From Loripinus fragilis (taxonomy: Eukaryota > Mollusca > Bivalvia > Lucinida > Lucinidae): a DNA stretch of 64,000 nt. The translations under genes were made by a program, and so were the position numbers. The notes beneath the pieces were generated by a model. It saw only the letters and a list, made by a program, of their open reading frames with translations, ran no database searches and was not told the DNA's origin. The stretch is from contig OZ026526.1 in NCBI GenBank assembly GCA_964019695.1, positions 7,211,254-7,275,253 on the forward strand, in the 5' to 3' direction. Positions 1-10,849 of the stretch are shown here, one piece after another (position 1 is the first letter of the stretch; every line of letters begins with the position of its first letter).

Positions 1-120
1 AGATACACACATCGAGGGAAAATATACAACAAAACCAACCAAACATATATTTCTTCGTCATTGAGACCATTGCCAAGTTAAAAAAAATACCCAAAGTACT
101 TACTATAAAAACAGATATCA

Positions 121-325
121 ACACTGAAGTCGCACATAAAAAAGAGCTAGCAGCAACAAATACCACAATGACACACAGTAGACTTACGCAGCATACTGTG
201 AGGAAGAGCACAGAACTGTAACAGTCACAAGACACCAGGAAGACAAACAAAGTAAAAGCAAACGGCTCTCTCTTCCCCATCAAGCACTAAGCATGATTAA
301 AATGGACTGTAGTATCAATATTATA
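121..325 (-). repeat. R1 interspersed repeat copy
   Basis: This is a degenerate copy of the family called R1 here, about 300 bp long. On the + strand it shows the family's hallmark order in reverse: a stretch ending in a 'gtgaggaagag' block, then a 'cacaagacaccaggaagac' block, then 'ctctctcttcccc'. The same order recurs about sixteen times in the window on both strands. No coding capacity is seen. Family class is unknown; a SINE or a MITE are both possible. Confidence 0.6.
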
Positions 326-497
326 TTTGTTAAATTAGATTTGATGGTTTTTCAGTCAGGCCTGTACGTTTCCTGTGTTTAATCAGTATAAGTAGGGAAC
401 AGTCTTTTTCTCAAACCGAATGGCACAATGAGTGCCTTTGAAGTGGCTCTTGATATCAAATGACACACTCTACCACTGAGCAACTGTTCTCATTAAC

Positions 498-938
498 AGG
501 CTTCAGGAATTTTGGGTTCTGAGGGAAAGCAGAATACCGCTTAAGCCAATGCTAGGGGAAATGACCATTGTTGCACTTTCCATTAGTCTCTAGAACAGAC
601 TCAATAAAACCGAGTCTGCTGTTTTCTTACATTAGGTTCTCTCTATTTTTGAAGGATCCATTTTTCCAGATTATTTAGAGTCGTTGTTTCTGTGTGAAGT
701 TGGTAAAACTTCTTCGGGTGCATCGATATAGTGCTGATAGTTTTCATATTCTAGTCATTCAGGAATATTGGGTTCTGGCAGAAAGCTGAATACCGCTTAA
801 GCTAGTCCAAGTGGGCGTGAGAATTGTTGCACTTTACGTAAGTTATCATGAACAGACTCAGAAAAACAGAGTCTGCTGTTTTCTAATATTGTAGGTTCTC
901 TCAATTTCTGAAAGATCCGTTTTCCAGATTATTTACTA
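498..938 (+). repeat. Direct repeat, two ~180-bp copies
   Basis: The segments 498-680 and 757-938 are diverged direct copies. Both contain 'gaataccgcttaag', 'gttgcactt', 'gagtctgctgttttct' and 'ttccagattattta' in the same order and spacing. About 75 bp separate the copies. A reverse-oriented tRNA-like fragment (ccactgagcaact) lies just upstream, at about 470-490. No reading frame is shared between the copies. Confidence 0.65.
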
Positions 939-2000
939 TTATAACATGAGGAAGGGGCATGTGAGAAAACCTGTAATTATTGACTGCTAACAACAGATGA
1001 TTAACATAACACAGACAAAGTCTGACCATTACTCCAGGCATGAGAAAGTTCAGGATTGATCAGGATTTCCTGATTGAGCACCGGCATATGATTTATATAG
1101 TGCCAGTTGTTTTTGCTGAAATTTATCTTTGAATGAAGTTAAACTCAATTTTAGATATAAATTAAGCATAAGCTGACTGGTTTCTATTGATATTTTGTGA
1201 TTTTAAACCTTTAATAAGCGATTTAAAAATTGCTTTTCTCCATTTTGAAGTCAACCGACATATTTTCCTGATTGAGAATGACTGACTGTTCTCATCCCTG
1301 TTACTCCTTATATATGCTAAAATAGAAGTGGTCATGCTACATATATACTTTCAAAACCTGATTTCTTACTTTAAAGAGGGAACTCCACTTTAAAATCAGA
1401 AACAGCACAAACACAAATTTTTATTGAAAAAGTGAGTATGACCAGGCAATCCTATAGTCACACACTGCAGACCATCCACCAACGGCACCATGAAAGACAT
1501 GTTTGTTTACTTTAATCATGTTTTTACAATTGCATGCCTGGTTGTAAACCCATTCACGTTTTATAGCTATGGTTATTTTCTTTAATTGCATGACGGTGGG
1601 TCATGCCTCAAACTAAATAACGGCCGTGACATGAAAATTTATTCTGTTAGTTGGAACCTGATGCATGCTTGTCTTTGGCTGGGCCAATCATGGCTCAATT
1701 TGAGGCTTTATTTAGCTCTGACTATATGTGAGTCATGAGCCTATTACGTAGCTTCATCATAGTGTGTTAATTTAATTTGATTGTTTCTCTATGATGATGC
1801 ATTCTATAGATAGAAAGCCTCCCTGCGATCTAAACATTTTTTTTGTGTTTTAACAATGACAGTATTTAGGGCAAAGATTTGGCACCAGTTAAACGCATTT
1901 ACCCCTCCCCCACTGAGGCTTAGGCTGCTTTTCATTCTAAGCACAGGAACTTGTCACAAATTTTTTTTTATTTAGGCGTGTGTATCTGTAAACATAGATA
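939..2000. other. Gene-free stretch with an R1 fragment
   Basis: A reverse-strand R1 fragment is visible at about 1425-1500. Nothing else was recognised: no splice-bounded open frame, no RNA gene and no strong repeat structure. Confidence 0.4.
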
Positions 2001-3083
2001 AGGACTGTAACGAAGTTGTTGGGGTACCCTGTTGGACACCTCAAAACAGCCCGAAAACTCAACTTTTTAACCAAAACAATAGTGCCCCGGGTTTGAGAGA
2101 AACGAGCCTATCTAAAAATACCAACTGTTTGTTCCTACGTTTAGTAAGTCCCGTGAAATAATCAAGAACAGCTCGGATTTTAGCGTCTGCTTGAAACTCG
2201 TTCGTTTGCACTTTCCTCTGGAGACTGTTAAAAACACAGTTCAATCGCTGTTTCCTGATTTCGAACGATGAGATGCCGCTAAATGTGGTAAGTCCTGGTT
2301 TTCAATAACTTTTTTCTACATGCAGTCGTCAAAATCTTGAGATTTATTCCAAAAGAAGCCAATCAGCGACGTTTTTTAAAGAAATTACGCCAACCTTTTC
2401 TACCTGCACTCCATGATTGCAAAAGTTCAGCTCTGAAAATTTCGCGATCACTGATCGGTTAATGCTAAGCTGAGGTTACAAATACGTCACATGGAAAAGG
2501 CAAAATCCGTTGGGAAAATCCCCATATTGACGTGGTGCATTTTCGGAGTGCTTCAGTTTACATCATTACACTCAATTGATTGCATTACTTCCCTTGATAT
2601 AGAATCACAAAATCATACCATGTCGATGACGTCACAGGACTATATTGAATCGGATTTCCAAAAAACATGGAGGTTGGATAGAAAAAGGTTGGCGTAATTT
2701 CTGTAAAAAGTCGCTGTTAGGCTTTCATTTATAATTTTTTTTCAAGAACTTGGTGACTGCATATAGAAAAAAACTTTGAAAACCAGGGCTTATCACTTTG
2801 AATCGGCATCTCTTTGATGAAAGTCAGAAAAGAACGATTGAACTGTGTTTTTACCATCTCCAGAGGAAAGTGCAAACGGACGAGTTTCATGAAGACGCTA
2901 ATATCCGTGCTGTTCTTGATTATTTCATGGGACTTACTCAACGAAAGAACAAAAGGTTGGTATAGTTAGACAGACTTGTTTCTCTTGAAGCCTGGACACT
3001 ATAAGTTTGCTCATATAAGTTGAGTTTTCCGACTGTTTTGATTAATCATATAGGGTACCCTCACAACAACCGTTACAGTCCTT
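2001..3083. repeat. Long inverted repeat carrying a peptide-like segment
   Basis: The arms at about 2001-2415 and 2666-3083 are imperfect reverse complements; the loop is about 250 bp. Matching landmarks are ggactgtaacg against cgttacagtcc at the outer ends and ctccatg against catggag at the inner ends. Each arm keeps a similar frame pointing away from the loop, reading LQRKVQT(N/D)EF and then IRAVLDYF(T/M)GLT. On the right arm that frame is open from about 2840 to the stop at 2963-2965; on the left arm it is open on the minus strand at 2059-2244. The peptide was not recognised. The structure could be a foldback element that captured a gene fragment, or an inverted duplication of a decayed gene piece. 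Confidence 0.7.
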
Positions 3084-3159
3084 CTCTATAAAAGTAAATA
3101 TAGGCCTTCTTTTTCTATTCTAAGGGTTTGTGACTAGTTCCTGTGATTCTAAGGTGGTG

Positions 3160-3490
3160 ATTTTGTTGTTGATTCATTGTTTCATATACCACCCATTGTT
3201 TGTGGGGGTTCTGTGCTTTTGCATTACTTAGTGTCCCTTCTAGTTTTGAAATCATCTTGATGAGGCAGAGAGAGCTGTTTGCCCTGCTTCAATTGTCTTT
3301 CTGATGTCCTGTGACTGTTTGTGTTCTGTGGCTTTTCCTTTGGGGTACCATGGTTTGGTCTGCAGTATGTGATTTTGTATTTCCTGACATAGTCATTACT
3401 TTTTTCCCTAGTGTTCTATATCTTTTCCACGTGGTACCGTGGGTTGGTCTACAGTCTGTTTGTGTGGCATTCACTGTCAAACTAACCTGC
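3160..3490 (+). repeat. R1 interspersed repeat copy
   Basis: This is a forward R1 copy with the order 'agagagagctg', 'gtcctgtgactg', 'gtaccgtgggttggtctacag', partly duplicated inside itself. An overlapping open frame of 98 codons (3311-3607) falls within and just beyond the repeat and is not regarded as a gene. Nothing recognisable as an exon lies between it and 3806. Confidence 0.6.
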
Positions 3491-3805
3491 CTTTTTGTCA
3501 GAATTATAGCTGGCCACACATGTCATATTATTGTTTATGTCATACATTGGCCTATAACGCATATATTATTTCTAAGTGTAATATTAGGAAATGACATGCT
3601 TATTTGATTAGATAAAAAACTTGAAATATGTTTATTATTATTCATTTCAGATCTATGCTAAAATATTAGGTAAGTGCCTTAATGCACGCTTTATTGGTTT
3701 TCTGTAGGCATGTAAAACAACCAAATCTATAAAACGCATTTTTTTTATAAATATCAACAAAACGTTATCTGCTGTTATCAGACAGGCTATGCTTTAATTC
3801 TACAG

Positions 3806-4020
3806 GCGAGAGCTCAGCGATGAATACAGACTCAAGATTAACAAAGGAGACTACCCTGTTGATGAACCACCAGGTTGTTGTGCAGTCAATCAAATGATAT
3901 GCCAGCAGATGTTTTGTTGCGCATCTGAAACAGCTGACGAACCAAAGGTCAAGAAGAAGAAATCTCAAAGAGAAGTGGAAAGAAGGCAATCAAGGATCAA
4001 GTCAGTCCATTCTTTGACAG
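3806..4020 (+). CDS. Gene 1 exon: PPGCC...FCC cytoplasmic module
   Basis: The acceptor is 'ttctacag' before 3806 and the donor is 'ggtattt', with GT at 4021. The reading frame starts with the third base of a codon, then gives RELSDEYRLK, and later the motif PPGCCAVNQMICQQMFCC. It closes with a basic run (KVKKKKSQREVERRQSR). The gene 2 exon at 43598-43767 has the same plan: an RxLxxxYR start, an 11-13-residue spacer and PPGCCGVSNMMCSNFFCC, with identical entry and exit phases (2 and 1). The five shared cysteines could be lipid-modified, disulphide-bonded or metal-binding; the sequence cannot tell which. The donor GTATTT is weaker than consensus, but phase agreement with 7823 supports it. Confidence 0.75.
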
Positions 4021-7000
4021 GTATTTATTTTTAATTATGTACGCATGTAAATATTTGCAGCTGCTTTAGTCAATATGCTATCATCACATAGAGTTGTTCT
4101 GAGAGTGATATAATGCCATAAATTTAAATTGATAAACAGCTAGTGGTTAACATAATAACTAACATTATGTAATGATACCCAAAGCAAAGTTGCTTACACA
4201 ATAGTAAGATGAAAAACATGATTTCAAATAAGTTTTAGGGTCATATGATACATTTGTGATCCTGTACTATTGAAATTGTTAAAATTCAATGCAAAAAGAG
4301 ATAAAATGCTTGGCCACCCTCACATTTTCCTTTAATGAATTCAACAAATTGAATACAGAAGTATAAATATTAGATCATTTATATAAAATTATTGACTTCT
4401 TTGCTTCAATGTTATTGAAACATTTATATCAGTACGGACCGCCGCCACACTCCCCCAACCACTAAAAAATCACAAAGCTACAGGAATTCTTAGCAATACT
4501 GGTGAGGCTTGTATAGGGTGGTACCAAATATCCCATATCCATTGAAGTGAAAGGGCAAATATCCCTTATAGATCGGCAAATATCCCAATAATTAATTTTC
4601 CTAAATTTTCAATATCCCTGGAAGTAACGGAAATATTGAATCAAGTATTCCATATCCCTGGAAGCAAAATGGATACTATCCTATATCCCTGGAAGTAAAA
4701 TGGCAAATATCCTGTATCCCTAAAACCCCTATACAAGCCTCACTGGTCTGGATCATATAAAAAATAACAAATCACCAAGCCAGCATTCAATGTCGTGCCA
4801 TCATCAGCTTGACAGCCTGACATGTCGCTGGCTGGCTGATGATGGCCAGCTTTAAGTTGTATTTGGATCCTCTTCTCCCTCATCATCTAAAAAAGGTCAG
4901 AAATATAACCTTTCTGTCTGGATCCACGCATGGAACAGGTAACTATGAGCAGGTAATACCACAATAACAGATTAAAAGGAAGAAACATGTGAAGAATAAG
5001 CCCTAATACATAAGCAAGGATAATTGAGCAAAGCGATCTGTTGTATTTTCTCCTGGTAGAAAGGATCCAAAGAAATGCATCACAATTAAAGATTAAAAAA
5101 TGCAATCTCTCTCAAAATTAGGTAGTGCGGTTAGATGGCGGGGGAGCAAAAACAGCAACAACAAACAAAAAAAAAACACCCTAGCATGAATACTAGAGCC
5201 ATCACATTTAAAACAGATGGTAGCAGCTAAAATATATATAAAATTCCAATTTTTCGTACTGATGGTGGTAAAACACAATAAACCTGAACCCTTTGTATTC
5301 GAGAAACTCCTAAATGAGTACTTCTGCAAACAGTGAAGACCCAGTTGAAATGCCGCAAAAAGTGACATTTCATCAGGGTCTACATGGTTTGTAAAGGTAA
5401 AAGAGATCTTCAGACTTTTTTTTAAATGGGTAGCCTGACACCCCTTGATACAATGGACTATAACAAGTTGCCATTAGTATGCAAAGGGTGTATCAGCAAA
5501 GTCAAACAATCAATTAATTAAATGAACCTGGCCATGTCAGAGTAAAAACTTGACTTTTTGTCATGCGAACAACAAAGGCGCAGACCAACCTTCACTTATG
5601 TCTTATGATGGACATTGTTATTTTACTTATTGGAATGGATAATATTTGAACTTTCATATGACAAACTTTCAAAATTCTAGCTAGTTTCTGTAGCTGAGCA
5701 TACTGGTTTGAGACTAACTCAGTCAGACACTTTGAAGACAGTGTTTCTGATGACAAGCAGTGTTTGATTTCAACAGTTCTCCTGTATAGCACCCAACTTG
5801 CCCAGTGTGGAAATAGCAAAATTTGCTACTCATCCAGTGAAAAGTAGATAGAGGAACTTACATGAGTGCTCATGATTTATTGAATTTATTAAACGAGTTA
5901 AGGAAAAGAGACAAAATGCTAGGCTTGCCGAGCATTTTATATCTTTACAGGGTTTTACACCAAGTTGAATGTTTGGGGGTCCTTGGGACTCAACTTTGAA
6001 TATGATGGGGGTCCCATCATTGAAATTGGGGGTCCCATCTTTTTATATAAGCTTTGAATTTTGGAAGGTAGTACATCCTTTCGTGAAGGCTCAGTGTTGT
6101 CCCCAGGTCAGTAATTTTGAGGGCCATATTTGGCCCCCCTTCCGATATTTTTGGGGGCCATTTGAAACTTTTGAGGGCCACATAACACAATCCTATACAC
6201 TTTTTTTTTTACAAAAGCTGAACTTGTCCCTATAATATGCAGGGACCAAGCTAGCCCTTAAATTTAGGAAGAACTTCTCCCTCAGAGAAGTTTGAGAAAA
6301 TGGGGAGAAGTGATAACTTGCTGGATCCAGAAGACAGGAATAAACAGTCTCTGATCAGACTGTTCTCTAATTGAGATAAAAAAAAAACACACAAAAAACA
6401 GTCACTGATCAGACTGCTACTTGCTTTCCAGTTGGTAAATTTGAAATACACATGATCTTGCTGTCATTGTATTATATCTATCTGTCTACAAGTCTCCACT
6501 TATCTGAAGTCTCTGGTATCCCTTTATCTTTGTCGACTTGACCCTTTCAAAGTGAAAACGTTACGTAATTTGGCATATAAAAAAGAAAGAAAAACTGTCA
6601 AGATAATTGCCCTTCATGCTTGAGCGGTCGGCTGATTCACACTATGAAAAAATCAATACACAAAGTCAGTGATGGACAAATCAGTATACGTTTTCCATGC
6701 TTTTTAGCAGAGCGGACCTGAGAGAAAGCATGGTATTTTACGACTTTTTTTCACGGCGATGTTTGCACGGATGTTTTCACTTCTCTTTACCTACGAGGTC
6801 AGTGCAGCAGTCTAAAACAAGAGCACCTGTCCTATTTATTTATAGATAGCCTGTAAATATGGGAAAACCCGAATCGTTACGAAATAACTTTGGAATTTGG
6901 GATTTTAATGAAAGGCACAACAAACACATCTGCGTCCCAGCGGACGCAGGTAAGGTGAATTGACGGGTCCTACCTAATGATTTATGCGTATAAGACGCAG

Positions 7001-9459
7001 GATATTGCGTCCTGTAAAACCCTGTCTTTATTGCAACAAGTTTAATAAATGCAATAATACAAGAGCATGAATGTTAGATTCTATTTATCATATGACATTA
7101 AGTATACTTTGAAATCTCATTTCTGGCGTGAAAACGTTATAGTTTTGTCATTATGTACGCAACGTTGCTATGGACGTCATAACGTTTCCCATAAATCTGT
7201 AAACCGCTAGTGGTATATCAATTTTATTTCCTGGCGTTATTTCACTCCCAAACGCAACGTCATATATAAAATATCATAATGCAATTGTCCAAAGAAAATA
7301 TAATGCACACAGAACTTAGCTTATCCATTACTGTGCTTAAACAACACATAAACTATTTTGAAAACAGTATAAAATCAAGTAAATACTTTATTAAAAACAG
7401 TGTAGATTCTGAATTGCTGGCTTTTGAAGAAGTCAACTGATCAGGATCATCTCATTTTTCTGTACAACATCATCAACATGTGAGTTTGTAATAAATAATT
7501 CAACCATGGAAATTGGTAGCATACCAATTTAGCATAATGAAGGATACCAATTTTGTACAATATGGCTGTAATTGCTAGCTTTCCTTGTCTGAACAACTTT
7601 TTAAGAACAGAACTATATTATTTGTCATTTAACTTATCCTAGGACAATTAAATTGAAATTTCTAACTTTTTCCGAATGAAATGTGATGGGGTTGTACAAG
7701 ATGGGCTTGCTATTTCCACATTCTTGCATTTGCAGTAGAACGTTTTCTTTTGGATAATGGGTAAGCTATAAGAGTAATTGTGCTATCTTTCTTCAATACA
7801 TAAATACATAATTATTTTTCAGATAAATGTCTGGTCCTACCTGATGAGAGGATGGCATCAACCAGCAAACTACCTTCAAAAACCAGCTTTGGAAAATCTA
7901 CTGGTAAACTCTCTTCAAACACTGAGGTTGCTGATGATTATTCCTTAAATGCAAATATTGGCCACTTGAATCGGCAAGTGAAGTATAAGAGAGCTAACAA
8001 AAATAAAAGAAAACAACTAACAGGACATTCAAGTGTTCATAAAAGAGGTAAACTACAAACACATTATCAATTTGAAAAATGCAAACCAAGAAAACGTTAC
8101 CAAAGAAGAAATCAGGAATGTAGTGAAAGTGACCTGCTTTCTGAACTTGAATCATCCACCACAGAAAGTGATGATACACCTCAGTTTACAGGCAGACCAA
8201 AAACGCATCTTAAAACATATTCTCCTAGATCAAAAAGTCGAAACATTGCTGATTATGATGACTCAGACAGATACCCTATAGATTGTGTACGCCAAGCACA
8301 CTCCTATCCTGTGTATCCAAATGTTTCTTCTAAGGCTCAAACACATTCAAGTCCATCTTCTAGAAAGGACAGGTATCCAGACACTAGACTACGCTCCCAA
8401 TTACAGTCTGAAATCTATTGCCCAGAGACTAGATCAGCATTACGCTATGGAAATAATGCACCCAGATTTAATCAGAGTAGACAAGCCTGGAGTTATATTA
8501 ATAACAACAATAATAACAAAGTTGTATCAAGTGAGACAAGTTCTGAAAATTATCTTGATGAAATTCAAAACACGGATTATAAAGATGAAGCTGGCATTCA
8601 GGACTTCAACAATATTGCTGGAAATCATTTCACTTTATATGATAGCTTACATGAACTTAACTCAATACAAGGATATCCACAAGAGTACAGCAACTTAGAA
8701 ACGAGAACTGAAAACAAAGTAAATGGTAGCCCTAGAGTATTTATCAAAGACAACAGACAAAGTCTTCATAATTCTCAATCAATGATTCATTCATTGGCTG
8801 AACAGTACCTTGATAGACAGACAATGGCTGAATTGACAGGTTATCCTACATCTAATAACGCGTTAACTTCATATTGCTATCCTGAACTTATTGATTATTC
8901 ATATGGGCACAATGGAGATATATCTTCATATTACCCGTTTGGATATACTACTCCTGATAATCATTCACCTTATTTCGATAGTTATGAAGAATGTGACATG
9001 CTGTCTAATGAGGATGGTTTAACTGATTCTGAAACAGATGGAGAAATAGATTCTTCATTGTTTGGTGAAAATTGGAAGAATGATACTAAATCTAACACAA
9101 AGATACACTATTCTAACACTCTTAATTTTTCTGATGTGAAAGGACAATGCAATAACATAGAAAACTCCCATATCAAAAGCTTCGAAAAAGATGATGATAC
9201 ATTTTACCATATAGGAAATGATAATCTAGACACAAATTTAAACCAGGTGAAAGAAGATATAAAAGTTTATATTAACCATGAAGGCTCATCTAAGGAAGGT
9301 TTTGTGTCACAGTCAGATAGTGTCGTAAAGAAAATTGATAAATCTCAAGTCAAACTTGACAGCAGTACCTTTAACATGAATGATACAAATGTAACCTTGA
9401 CAGAAGAAAGTAAAACAATTAACCCTTTACATTCTGATGAATTATCCCATACATATTGA
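3806..9459 (+). CDS. Gene 1 (3' part): receptor-like protein with Cys-rich module and long tail
   Basis: Two exons are supported, 3806-4020 and 7823-9459, joined in phase 1 (G|AT gives Asp) across a 3.8-kb intron. The first exon is entered in phase 2, so at least one upstream exon is missing from the model. Together they encode about 617 residues: a cysteine-rich module, a Lys/Arg-rich linker and a 545-residue low-complexity tail. Gene 2 carries the same module in the same phase directly after its transmembrane exon. By analogy this part of gene 1 is probably the cytoplasmic region of a related membrane protein; that is inference, since no transmembrane or EGF exon was found upstream in the window. 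Genes 1 and 2 lie head to tail on the same strand, which fits a tandem duplication followed by divergence of the tails. Molecular function is not recognised. Confidence 0.7.
4502..4743. mobile_element. Foldback/MITE with internal short tandem repeat
   Basis: The ends are inverted: GTGAGGCTTGTATAGGG at 4502 and its complement ending at 4743. The interior repeats 'atatccctggaagtaaaat'-like units about four to five times. It lies in the gene 1 intron and has no reading frame. Confidence 0.7.
4744..5862. other. Gene 1 intron, mixed repeat debris
   Basis: The segment 4914-4932 (tctggatccacgcatgg) matches the 3' terminus of the CGGATCCAGA foldback family; the matching left end was not found. Around 5330-5470 lies a reverse-strand relative of the repeat that supplies the 3' end of gene 1. 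Open frames here have no splice or codon support. Confidence 0.4.
5863..7290 (+). repeat. Interrupted copy of a ~325-bp repeat
   Basis: The flanks 5863-5947 and 7025-7290 together match one uninterrupted copy at 37985-38310. Shared landmarks are 'acatgagtgctcatg', 'gaggcttgccgagcatttt', 'ttagattctatttatcata', 'gtcataacgtttccc' and 'ggcgttatttcactccca'. The copy here is split by the element at 5948-7024. Confidence 0.8.
5948..7024. mobile_element. Non-autonomous DNA transposon with CAGGG ends
   Basis: The 1077-bp insertion has 12-bp terminal inverted repeats (CAGGGTTTTACA) and is flanked on both sides by TCTTTA (5942-5947 and 7025-7030). Its limits are confirmed independently because the sequence at 37985-38310 is the same host repeat without the insertion. 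CAGGG-type termini are known from hAT-like and some other cut-and-paste superfamilies. The visible 6-bp target duplication is shorter than the 8 bp usual for hAT, so the superfamily is left open. No transposase frame is present. Confidence 0.8.
7291..7822. other. Gene 1 intron, 3' part
   Basis: AT-rich sequence without recognisable repeat or coding signal. It ends in a pyrimidine-rich tract and AG at 7821-7822, which serves as acceptor for the terminal exon. Confidence 0.4.
7823..9459 (+). CDS. Gene 1 terminal exon: long disordered tail
   Basis: The exon enters in phase 1 after 'ttattttt' plus cag and runs open for 545 codons to TGA at 9457-9459. The ATG at 7852 is internal, because the frame is already open and in phase upstream. 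No folded domain is recognised. Composition is Asn, Ser, Tyr, Asp and Lys/Arg rich. Counting from the codon at 7852, basic clusters lie at residues 44-56 (KYKRANKNKRKQ) and 78-88 (KPRKRYQRRNQ). An Asn run lies at about residues 217-222, and a Tyr-rich stretch at 341-378 precedes an acidic segment around 380-400. The basic clusters resemble nuclear-localisation signals and the tyrosines could be phosphorylation sites; both points are inference. The tail is far longer than the 33-residue tail of gene 2. Confidence 0.8.
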
Positions 9460-9670
9460 TACAATAAGCATGGATTTGTCCATTTTGCATTTAAAGGGGC
9501 CACAGGTCAAACTTTCTAAATTTTGATATATAGGTCTGTCTTTGAAGATTGTTTTTACCTTAGCAAATAGTGAAGACACTGATAAAATGCCACCATATGT
9601 GGCATTATATTAGGGTCTTCATTGTTTGCCAAAAACCTGTTTACCAGCTTCCAGAATGAAAACGGTTAAG
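9451..9670 (+). repeat. Interspersed repeat forming the gene 1 stop and start of 3' UTR
   Basis: The repeat starts with 'acatattgatacaata', shared with copies at 48041 and 60682. Each copy continues with an 'aaggggtcacaggt'-like block, then 'gatgaaatgc' and 'tcttcattgtttgcca'. In gene 1 the first nine bases form the last two codons and the TGA. The unit is about 200-220 bp and non-coding. Confidence 0.75.
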
Positions 9671-9695
9671 GACATATAGCAATCTTAATGCAGGG

Positions 9696-9746
9696 AATAA
9701 AAAATGCATACCACCATGTGGTTTGTTCCTATAAACTTGAAATAAA
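9696..9746 (+). terminator. Candidate polyadenylation signals of gene 1
   Basis: AATAAA occurs at 9696-9701 and 9741-9746, about 240-290 bp after the stop codon. The downstream sequence is T-rich (ggattttttttt). Either could serve as the cleavage signal; cleavage itself cannot be seen in the sequence. Confidence 0.5.
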
Positions 9747-10840
9747 AATAAAAAGGATTTTTTTTTATTGAATTGGTATTAAAGTGATTCATCTGTAGTT
9801 ACCTCATCGTCTTTGTTTACCTGATGAAATCTCTACTTAAAACCAAAAGTAGCTTTACACTTTTCAGTATAGATTATATATCTAAAATCGTTTCGATTTT
9901 AGACAAGTTTAATATGTCAACAACTTTCAAGCACTTTACCCAACACAATTCATGAAAACGACTTGTGCAAGTTAACCTTCTTCCGGGTTACCTGTGCTTC
10001 CTTTACAGACACAAATTTAGCATTTCCTCACAGACTCTTTGGTAAATCTACGATTTAAACAAGCCATTTTAAGGACTACGCTCGCCTATAAAAACACTGC
10101 CAGATATTGCATTTGGTTAGTTTTTATTAGTATCTTAAAGTAGCTTCACATTTCAAATTATCTACCAGTGAATTAAAACAATGGTAAACTGAAGGTTTTT
10201 CTATTACGTTTATCTTTGATGGCATTTGATTTCTTTTATCAGGGATTCATTTGGACCTCTACCAAGAGTATGAGACAACATTTCTGATAAATATTTCCAT
10301 CAGTATGAAAATACAATGGCAAACAATTTATTTCCAATAGAAGCAATGTAAAGTCACTTCTGGTTTTTAGTATAGTCTTCGTTGTAAGGAAATCTGATTT
10401 TGTTGCATGTGAACAAGAAAGGCAAAGACCACCCTGTCCATCTGCCATCTAGGCACTCTGACCTGATCTTAGTCTTTTTTATTCACTGTCTGGAAAATAT
10501 AATAGCCCAACTTGTTACTGCAAACCATTTATATTGTAGCTAGTCTAAACAGCTGTGCAGGTACATTTGAACATTACCTGGTATAAATAGTATTTCTTAA
10601 ATGAAGCAATGGTAATTTGGTATATGACAAATCGGATAGTGAGTTGCTAACAAAATCTACACTTTTCCTAATTAAATGTTTTGATTAAAAAGGAGATTTA
10701 ATTTCATGTTTATTTTAGTATGTTTTTTTATCATCACTGTTAGTATTGATTTTTAGCAAAGTCTGTTTGAAAACCGAGTCCACACGTCATTTAAGGTGTC
10801 AGTATTTCTGTATCATCAAGTAAACAATTTCACTAAACCA
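9747..10840. other. Intergenic, nothing recognised
   Basis: AT-rich sequence with no splice-bounded frame and no clear repeat. A short ATG-initiated hydrophobic frame at 10706 (MFILVCFFIIT) was considered as a signal-peptide exon for gene 2 but has no phase-1 donor. Confidence 0.35.
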
Positions 10841-10849
10841 ATGCCAGTT

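Noticed and set aside
3311..3607. Hydrophobic 98-codon frame, possible transmembrane exon of gene 1
   Set aside because: It falls largely in an R1 repeat, has no fitting acceptor or phase-2 donor, and shows no similarity to the gene 2 transmembrane exon.
3651..3669. Possible 19-base micro-exon before GTAAGT
   Set aside because: In the phase needed it contains a stop codon, and nothing matches it in gene 2.
8033..8698. Alternative-frame open frames inside the gene 1 terminal exon
   Set aside because: They are shadows of the long 545-codon frame, which is supported by splice phase.
10706..10740. Short ATG frame MFILVCFFIIT as signal-peptide exon of gene 2
   Set aside because: The nearest GT gives phase 0, not phase 1, and the frame stops soon after. 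Support is too weak.
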